Part shown: in pieces, positions 46,389 to 51,294 of the stretch
Position numbering within the stretch: the stretch's first letter is position 1
Layout of the letters: the number at the start of each line of letters is the position of its first letter
From: Kordiimonas sp.
GTDB taxonomy: Bacteria > Pseudomonadota > Alphaproteobacteria > Sphingomonadales > Emcibacteraceae
Assembly: GCA_002700365.1 (NCBI GenBank)
Contig: PADB01000005.1
Span: 1-51,294 of the forward strand
Length of the DNA stretch: 51,294 nt
Direction: 5' to 3'
Position numbers and translations under genes: made by a program
Notes under the pieces: model-generated
What the model saw: the letters and a program-made list of their open reading frames with translations, nothing else
Databases searched by the model: none
What the model was told of the DNA's origin: nothing

Positions 46389-46895
46389 TTACCCCTTACC
46401 ACCCGATAAGGCATCTTCCAGCGGCTTTAGGGCCAGCTTGATAGACTGTATGGCAAAGGTACGTTCTTCGGCTTCAATATCTGACCCGCTGTTTGCTTTT
46501 CGTGCCAGGCCATTGATTGCATGACCTGCGCCGTTAAGAGGTTCAAGCTGGGCTTCCATAACCTCGGTCAGGTCGGTGCGGCCAATAAATTTTTCAACCA
46601 ACTGGCCGCCAATATACCGCGCCCATTTGATATAGCCTTCATTGCCGGTGGCATCGGCAAGCTGGCGGAAATTTGTGGCAATGGATTGCAGCTCATAAAT
46701 GAGCTTTTCAAACACAAGATTGGTGACGGGTTTTGACCTGGGCCGCTTGCCCAGAATGGTCGCACGGGCATAGGGGCCTGCCAGCATACCAGCGGCGCGG
46801 GCCATGTCTTCCACACGCGCATATTCCTCTGCCGTGAGCCTTACACTCAGCACACGGTTGCGCTGGTCTTCAGGAGCCTTTTTAGGACGCGCCAT
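46389..46895 (-). CDS. mobC: MobC-family relaxosome accessory protein
   Basis: 168 residues from the ATG at 46895 (GGGAG eight bases upstream). An N-terminal ribbon-helix-helix (NRVLSVRLTAEEYARVEDMA) precedes a helical domain (LVFEKLIYELQSIATNFRQLA) typical of MobC. It binds near oriT and helps melt the nic region for the relaxase. Promoter and oriT should lie just upstream, after 46902. Confidence 0.88.
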   Translation of the reverse strand: MARPKKAPEDQRNRVLSVRLTAEEYARVEDMARAAGMLAGPYARATILGKRPRSKPVTNLVFEKLIYELQSIATNFRQLADATGNEGYIKWARYIGGQLVEKFIGRTDLTEVMEAQLEPLNGAGHAINGLARKANSGSDIEAEERTFAIQSIKLALKPLEDALSGGKG

Positions 46896-46901
46896 GAACA
46901 T

Positions 46902-47388
46902 TCTCCCATGCCGTTTTAGCGAAGCGCTGGCATGACCACTTTAGCCTGCTGCCAAGCACAAGATGAGCCCGACTTGAGACCTCCCCCCAATCTTCAGATG
47001 GGGATGGTCGAATGCCTAAAGGGTCTTTTCGCAAGGAAACTCAAAGCCATTCGGGCTGAAGGGTTTTCGTATGCGAAAATACATCTTGCAGTCAGCCTGA
47101 GCTGCCAAGCACCTCCGCCTTTTATGGAATATATCAATAATTCCAATACTATAAACGACAGCGACACTCTATAATACGCATACACAAACAGCAAGAGGCA
47201 ATAGCACACAGCAAGCCACAATACTGGCCATTACGGCGCAACACCGTCAGGAATGACTTGGGAAAAGTAGCTGACAGGTGACTGAACAGGCCGTTCAAGG
47301 GCTTGCAAGCGCCAAAAATCGTACCCACACCTTAGGTATCAACACTTCTTCAGTACCGTTTCAAACGCCTTGGCTTATGCCTGCGCTT
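46902..47388. other. Non-coding region, candidate oriT
   Basis: No convincing gene, apart from a weak rightward frame (46932-47174). The stretch lies just upstream of mobC, where oriT of MobA/MobC elements normally lies, and contains short inverted repeats (for example CCCCATC near 46996 against GATGGGG, and GGCTTGCAAGC near 47302). The exact nic site cannot be fixed without a family match. Confidence 0.45.
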
Positions 47389-47453
47389 GAACGCTGATTT
47401 TCACAAACTTCAAACACAGGGAACCGCCACGGAAACGTGCGCGGCATTTTGCT
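47389..47453 (+). promoter_or_regulatory. Structured 5' leader, copy 2
   Basis: This stretch corresponds to 23340-23418. It shares CTTGAA-GCTG-ATTTTCA, ACAGGGAACC and GCTATGAGCA with the ATG. The hairpin is CCGC-CACG / GAAA loop / CGTG-c-GCGG (47424-47444). Most stem bases differ from copy 1 while pairing, a bulge on the 3' side and a GNRA loop are kept. Confidence 0.6.
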
Positions 47454-47621
47454 ATGAGCAATCAATCAAGACTCACTCTCAAACCCGAAACTGTAGGAAT
47501 AAAATCCATGCTAAATGATGGCCGAAGAATATACGGTCTTGGGTCCGATAATAATATCTATCGTTGGTTTGACTCAGATGGCTTCTGGGCTCTTCATTCA
47601 CTCAAAAAGCCACGAGCGTAA
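47454..47621 (+). CDS. Small protein behind the structured leader
   Basis: 55 residues, start MSNQSRLTLKPETVG, with NDGRRIYGLGSDNNIYRWF and a basic end (KKPRA). It begins with the same ATGAGCA context as the beta-helix gene at 23419 and ends shortly before a strong terminator (47641). No family is recognised. The combination of leader, short frame and terminator makes it likely to be a real single-gene unit. Confidence 0.6.
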   Translation: MSNQSRLTLKPETVGIKSMLNDGRRIYGLGSDNNIYRWFDSDGFWALHSLKKPRA

Positions 47622-47640
47622 ATCAACTGTTAACGAACAA

Positions 47641-47665
47641 CCGTTCCCGAAAGGGAGCGGTTTTT
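47641..47665 (+). terminator. Rho-independent terminator
   Basis: Stem CCGTTCCC / GGGAGCGG with a GAAA loop, followed by TTTTTG. It ends the small-gene unit at 47454-47621 and separates it from the convergent parDE operon. Confidence 0.85.
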
Positions 47666-47687
47666 GTTTATTTAATAAACAGTCATT

Positions 47688-48029
47688 TTAGCGTTCAAGA
47701 GTACGTTTCTTTTGTTTATCCAAACGGAGACTACGCTCAATATCCATGCCCATATGAAGCACCCGGTTTACATATACACTTTCACCAATAATTTCATAAA
47801 CAATGTAATGGGAGCCTGACGATAAAAGCCTTATTTGATTACCAAGCTCGTCATTAGCAGGGCCTATGGCGGGATGAACGGCTAACTTTATTAATTTACT
47901 ATTGAGTTGGGAAATATATTTTCGCCGCCCAAGCTTCCCCCATTGCTTCAAACTATCTCGTTTGATTTGACTCACGTCTTTCTTAGCGTCATCAGACATG
48001 ATTAATTGATATTTTTTAGATAGGGTCAC
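47688..48029 (-). CDS. parE: ParE/RelE-family toxin
   Basis: 113 residues of the RelE/ParE fold: YQLIMSDDAKKDVSQI at the start, a helical middle (GRRKYISQLNSKLIKLA), and the conserved end strand IRLLSSGSHYIVYEI followed by VYVNRVLHMGMD. The start is a GTG at 48029 overlapping the antitoxin stop (GTGA). ParE toxins poison DNA gyrase, while RelE cuts mRNA; the neighbouring ParD-like antitoxin favours ParE. It probably stabilises the element. Confidence 0.85.
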   Translation of the reverse strand: MTLSKKYQLIMSDDAKKDVSQIKRDSLKQWGKLGRRKYISQLNSKLIKLAVHPAIGPANDELGNQIRLLSSGSHYIVYEIIGESVYVNRVLHMGMDIERSLRLDKQKKRTLER

Positions 48030-48295
48030 TCATCATCTTCAGCGTCAGGAATTTCATCCAAAAATTTTGTAAGCTCTTCCTTGCTGTTAATTGCAGTATA
48101 TTCACCACGAGCAATAGAATCTTGGCCTTTCTTTATTTCTGCACGCAATGTATTGAGCCGTTCCTCATGCTCTTTATCTTCGTTAGCCATCAGTCTAAGC
48201 GCCGCACGAATGACCTCACTGGCATTGTTATACAGACCAGAGTCAACCTTGTTGCGGACCATTTCTTCCAGTTTCGGCGTTAATGAAATATGCAC
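48026..48295 (-). CDS. parD: ParD-family antitoxin
   Basis: About 89 residues. The start is probably the GTG at 48295, since TTGGAGG lies eight bases before it; the ATG at 48322 would place that ribosome site inside the gene. N-terminal ribbon-helix-helix (HISLTPKLEEMVRNKVDSGLY, shown here in two parts HISLTPKLEEM and VRNKVDSGLY), then a charged tail that neutralises the toxin. A TATAAT box lies upstream (about 48323-48328 on the minus strand), so the pair forms its own operon. Confidence 0.85.
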   Translation of the reverse strand: MHISLTPKLEEMVRNKVDSGLYNNASEVIRAALRLMANEDKEHEERLNTLRAEIKKGQDSIARGEYTAINSKEELTKFLDEIPDAEDDE

Positions 48296-48413
48296 GGGGC
48301 AAACCTCCAAAATTTTTAGCATTATACAAATTTTGACAATCTATGTATATTTCATTCTCATGACTCGATGATTTTCGCGGCGTGATTGCCGCTTCAAATT
48401 GCAGGGTGGCATA

Positions 48414-48656
48414 TTGAAAGAGGAAACGGGATACTCAGAAAACACCGGCTGGTTAGCATCTCTGCTGATCCAACTGGCCACGGCTTATCAAAAGCTTGCC
48501 CCTGACTTCATCCGCGACCGCTGCCGCTATGAGCCTTCCTGCTCAACCTATTCAAAACTAGCACTCAAAAAACACGGGGCCAGGAAAGGCCTTTTATTGA
48601 CTTTAGGGCGGCTGAAGCGTTGCCGCCCGCCAAATGGTGGAGAGGATTACCCGTAA
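48414..48656 (+). CDS. yidD: YidD-like membrane protein insertion efficiency factor
   Basis: About 80 residues, starting at a TTG with AGGGTGG before it. The YidD (DUF37) pattern is clear: CRYEPSCSTYSKLALKKHG, then GRLKRCRPPNGGEDYP. YidD assists YidC and the Sec machinery in inserting inner-membrane proteins. Host genomes normally carry yidD between rnpA and yidC; here it is beside a coupling protein gene on a mobile element and could help assemble transfer proteins. Confidence 0.85.
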   Translation: MKEETGYSENTGWLASLLIQLATAYQKLAPDFIRDRCRYEPSCSTYSKLALKKHGARKGLLLTLGRLKRCRPPNGGEDYP

Positions 48657-48698
48657 ATCTCCCTTTGTTTACATACCCTGCTCAGGAAAGGACATTCT

Positions 48699-48938
48699 AT
48701 GGAAAGGTATGAATATCGCTGCGTCAATGCACCCACTGGTATTGTGGTCCGTAAAGAACCTGACCGCGATCAGGCCATCAAAGCCTATGAGAATATTATC
48801 AACCAGGAAGCGGCTGAAGGTTGGGAATATGTGGGGATGGACAGCTATACCACGCATATCAAGCCTGGCTGCTTTACACTTGCCCCCGCCCAAACGCAGG
48901 AAACCCATCGGATGCTGGTTTTCAAGCGCCCCAAATAA
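48699..48938 (+). CDS. DUF4177-like small protein
   Basis: 79 residues, YEYRCVNAPTGIVVRK, then NQEAAEGWEYVGM and a final strand HRMLVFKRPK. The E-GWEYV pattern followed by a closing VFKRP strand is typical of DUF4177, small alpha-beta proteins of unknown role. It lies 42 bp after yidD and 17 bp before the second traG, in one probable operon. Confidence 0.75.
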   Translation: MERYEYRCVNAPTGIVVRKEPDRDQAIKAYENIINQEAAEGWEYVGMDSYTTHIKPGCFTLAPAQTQETHRMLVFKRPK

Positions 48939-48955
48939 GCAAAAGGGGGCGCGTC

Positions 48956-50530
48956 ATGGAACCAGCCATACTCTTATTCTTTTTGGTGGGCGGTTTAGGG
49001 CTTGCCATATATCTATTCTACAGCATGAGGTCCAGCTATAGAGAAGGCTATCAACGCGGGCAAGCTGAGGCTGTAGCCAAGGGGGCCAAGCCCTGGGGCA
49101 AACCAATGTCCCATACCTTTGGCTCCGCCTATATTATGACCCCACAACAAATTATTGATGCTGGCCTCGGCATGGCCCCTGAAACATTCCAGAAACGGCT
49201 CAAAGACCATGATCTAGGCTTTCTGATTTTGGGGATGACCCAATATCAGAAAAAATCAGCGGGTATTACGTTTGAGCGAGCTGGCCACCTGCTGACCATT
49301 GCCCCGACACGTTCAGGCAAAGGTGTCTCGGCGGTTATTCCGAACCTGCTGTTTTATACAGGCTCGGTGGTGGTGAATGACATTAAAGGTGAGAACTATG
49401 CCGTGACCGCAAGTTGGCGGCGCAAAATGGGCCATAACGTCTATATGTTTGCGCCTTTTGCGGATGAGAACTTTGACGTTTTCAATAGCAGCCGCTGGAA
49501 CCCATTTGATATGCTGGTTGATAGTGACGATCCGTGGGAAGATTGCCGCTATATGGCGGAGCTTTTGGTCCCAGATGAGCGCGGCAAAGATGATTTCTGG
49601 TCAAATGCTGCACGCAATTTCCTGACGGGACTAATTCTTTACCTACACAGTCAAAGGCAAAAACAAGCGCCTATGCTCGTGGATATCCGTATCCTGCTTA
49701 CCCAGAATGAGGCAGAATTTCTGGAAACACTGCGCGATATGGCGGAATGTGGGGACACCAATGTGGAACGCGCCGCCAATGTAATGTGGCGGGCGGATGA
49801 TAAGGTGCGCGAAGGCATATTAAGCACGCTTGATAGCCACCTGAGTTTCCTAGATAGCAAAAAACTGGTGGCCTACACACATGATTCCACCATGAACTTC
49901 AAAGACCTCAAAGAGGACCTTTGCTCGATTTATCTTATCCTGCCGCCTGAACGGCTGCGGACTTTTGCGCCGTTCGTGCGCCTTTTCATGGGTATGGCCG
50001 CTTTAGAAATGAAGCGCACCCGCAAAAAGCCTGAACAGCCAGTCCTGTTTATGATTGACGAGTTTCCGGCAATGGGCCGCATGAGGGTGGTGGAAGAAGA
50101 GATTGCTTATCTGGCGGGTTACGGCGTGAACCTGTGGCTCTTCGCCCAGGATTTAAAGCAGATTGCCACCATATACGGTGACAAGGCCCAAAGCATTATT
50201 GCCAACTGTGCCGTAAAGCAGTTTTTTGGCGTTTCAGACATTGAGACAGCCCAGTTTGTCAGCATGATGTGTGGGGAAACCTCTATCCCGTCTATCAGCT
50301 ATTCAAGTGAACAAGGGCTATCCATCAAGAATGGCAATCGCACCCTATCCTCTGGGGCTCGCCCGCTGCTCACAACAAATGAAGTGATGAGCCTGGACAA
50401 AGATACTCAGCTTCTGTTTTTCCAAGGGCAACAGGTGGTCATCGCAGGCAAGATGAATTATCTGATTGATCCATTATTCAAGGGCTCGGACCAGACACCC
50501 ATCTATAAAGATAATCCGTTTCACTATTAA
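48956..50530 (+). CDS. traG: TraG/VirD4-family coupling protein, second copy
   Basis: 524 residues from the ATG at 48956 (AAAAGGGGGCGCGTC upstream), giving one clear N-terminal membrane segment (ILLFFLVGGLGLAIYLFYSM). Walker A APTRSGKGVSAVIPNL, SVVVNDIKGEN, Walker B VLFMIDEFPAMGRM. It is clearly paralogous to the protein at 34206-35747 but diverged. Together with the relaxase it should link oriT DNA to a helper secretion system. Confidence 0.9.
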   Translation: MEPAILLFFLVGGLGLAIYLFYSMRSSYREGYQRGQAEAVAKGAKPWGKPMSHTFGSAYIMTPQQIIDAGLGMAPETFQKRLKDHDLGFLILGMTQYQKKSAGITFERAGHLLTIAPTRSGKGVSAVIPNLLFYTGSVVVNDIKGENYAVTASWRRKMGHNVYMFAPFADENFDVFNSSRWNPFDMLVDSDDPWEDCRYMAELLVPDERGKDDFWSNAARNFLTGLILYLHSQRQKQAPMLVDIRILLTQNEAEFLETLRDMAECGDTNVERAANVMWRADDKVREGILSTLDSHLSFLDSKKLVAYTHDSTMNFKDLKEDLCSIYLILPPERLRTFAPFVRLFMGMAALEMKRTRKKPEQPVLFMIDEFPAMGRMRVVEEEIAYLAGYGVNLWLFAQDLKQIATIYGDKAQSIIANCAVKQFFGVSDIETAQFVSMMCGETSIPSISYSSEQGLSIKNGNRTLSSGARPLLTTNEVMSLDKDTQLLFFQGQQVVIAGKMNYLIDPLFKGSDQTPIYKDNPFHY

Positions 50531-50582
50531 AAAGCCCATTCCACGTTGGTCTTATAAAAACAAACAAGGCATGGGCTATCTA

Positions 50583-50807
50583 TTAATCTGTCTCAATGTC
50601 CTGTGGCATATCTGAAACGGGTCGATGTTTTTCAACCCATAAAACAAAACGCTCCCGATCAATATAAATACGGGAGCCAATGCGGATGAGGCAGGCCTCA
50701 AAGCCATTTGAGTTGCCATTATATATCCACCAGCGGACAGTCTTTTCGCTAAAAGCAGGAAACGCCATGACCAGTTGGTCGATTGTGAGGATGTTGTCAC
50801 CATTCAT
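50583..50807 (-). CDS. Excisionase-like HTH protein near the right end
   Basis: 74 residues: ILTIDQLVMAFPAFSEKTVR, then WWIYNGNSNGFEACL and IGSRIYIDRERFVLW. It is a paralogue of the protein at 24114-24341. The place close to attR and the small winged-HTH build suggest the recombination directionality factor (xis), but a regulator of traG is possible. It is convergent to traG. Confidence 0.78.
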   Translation of the reverse strand: MNGDNILTIDQLVMAFPAFSEKTVRWWIYNGNSNGFEACLIRIGSRIYIDRERFVLWVEKHRPVSDMPQDIETD

Positions 50808-51067
50808 GGATAAACCCTTTCAATAGTTGGTTCAGCTTATCCTTTTATGCAGTTACATTTTTATTTTCGCTGACATGTAACTGCGCATGGCGCAGAAGCG
50901 AACATAGGCCTTACTCTCGCTGCTTAATACCATTTATATCTGAGAGTTCTGTTATGTCTAGCGCTGCCTGTATATTATTGGCGGCGCAAAAACTAACATT
51001 CTGCCTTACCCTGATCCAAGAATATTTGTTGAGGTTTACTGTCCAGACCTGTCTTTTCTTATCGCTG
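50808..51067. other. Non-coding right-end region
   Basis: About 260 bp, AT-rich, with no convincing gene. It includes the promoter of the HTH gene and leads to the putative arm sites at 51068. Confidence 0.4.
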
Positions 51068-51111
51068 AGTGGTCCAAATTTGGTCCAAAAACGGAATTTG
51101 GTCCAATTTTT
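51068..51111 (+). other. Probable integrase arm-type sites, right end
   Basis: Positions 51068-51091 are identical to 2053-2076 (two direct GGTCCAAA units); a third unit, AATTTGGTCCAA, follows at 51095-51106. The pattern lies inside the right attachment site, mirroring the left end. Confidence 0.6.
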
Positions 51112-51125
51112 AGAAGTCGCTAGAC

Positions 51126-51163
51126 AAAGAAAAAGGCCAGTAACTTATTGAAGTTACTGGCCT
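51126..51163 (-). terminator. Element-borne terminator for the tRNA-fMet gene
   Basis: Minus strand: perfect 13-bp stem AGGCCAGTAACTT / AAGTTACTGGCCT (51134-51163) with a 4-base loop, followed by TTTTCTTTG. It starts six bases after the tRNA CCA end, so the element replaced the terminator that it displaced to 1857-1882. Confidence 0.85.
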
Positions 51164-51169
51164 AATGTT

Positions 51170-51246
<77 letters not shown>

Positions 51247-51294
51247 TCAATGTTTTATCCGGGGCAGGCCCGGTAGCAGTTTTTTGTTTTGTGC

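Noticed and set aside
46932-47174. Rightward open frame in the presumed oriT region
   Set aside because: A short part (KLKAIRAEGFSYAKIHLAVS) looks like a helix-turn-helix, but the ends are unlike protein, there is no ribosome site and no match I recognise. Kept as non-coding.
34206-50530. A complete conjugative (self-transmissible) element
   Set aside because: Relaxase, MobC and two coupling proteins are present, but no VirB4-, VirB6-, VirB9-, VirB10- or Trb-like genes were found in the window.

Overview
The window is almost entirely one integrated mobile element of about 49 kb, inserted in an initiator tRNA (tRNA-fMet) gene of a bacterium that is probably an alphaproteobacterium. That call rests on the tRNA sequence, the type of relaxase, MobC and TraG proteins, and the ACR3/CadI arsenic genes; the genus cannot be told. 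The right boundary is an intact minus-strand tRNA-fMet (51170-51246). The left boundary is a displaced 3' piece of the same tRNA (1890-1935), still followed by its old terminator (1857-1882). The element brought its own tRNA 3' end and a new terminator (51126-51163). Left of the element lies a serine recombinase gene with part of an upstream gene, apparently from a neighbouring older insertion.

Layout from left to right: tyrosine integrase (2141-3259) with likely arm sites; a czc-type divalent metal efflux operon with two CDF transporters (3272-10861, leftward); a merR - APC permease - copA operon (10947-14972, leftward); a cus copper/silver operon (cusC, cusB, cusA, cusF and a DUF2231 fusion; 15029-23128, leftward); a beta-helix protein behind a structured leader; a small HTH protein; ardA antirestriction; a tightly packed six-gene defence-like operon (HTH, DNA methyltransferase, Ala/Lys-rich small protein, DEAD-like helicase, GIY-YIG nuclease, AAA ATPase with a possible tRNase end; 25241-34007, leftward); a first TraG/VirD4 coupling protein, a lipoprotein, and a small tyrosine recombinase enclosed by two inverted 25-bp sites; a Fic protein and gene debris; an ars operon (38511-40766); a mer operon with divergent merR (41041-44320); mobilization genes (relaxase and MobC, 44429-46895); a probable oriT region; a small gene with a second copy of the structured leader; a parDE toxin-antitoxin pair; yidD, a DUF4177 gene and a second TraG/VirD4; an excisionase-like HTH gene; and the right end.

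The element therefore looks like an integrative mobilizable element. It has int, a likely xis, relaxase, MobC and two coupling proteins, but no mating-pair (VirB/Trb) genes, so it would need a helper secretion system. Its cargo is resistance to several metals (Zn/Cd/Co, Cu/Ag, As, Hg) plus a restriction-like defence island. The best candidates for something not well described are the six-gene defence operon, the duplicated GNRA-hairpin leader, and the recombinase with inverted flanking sites.
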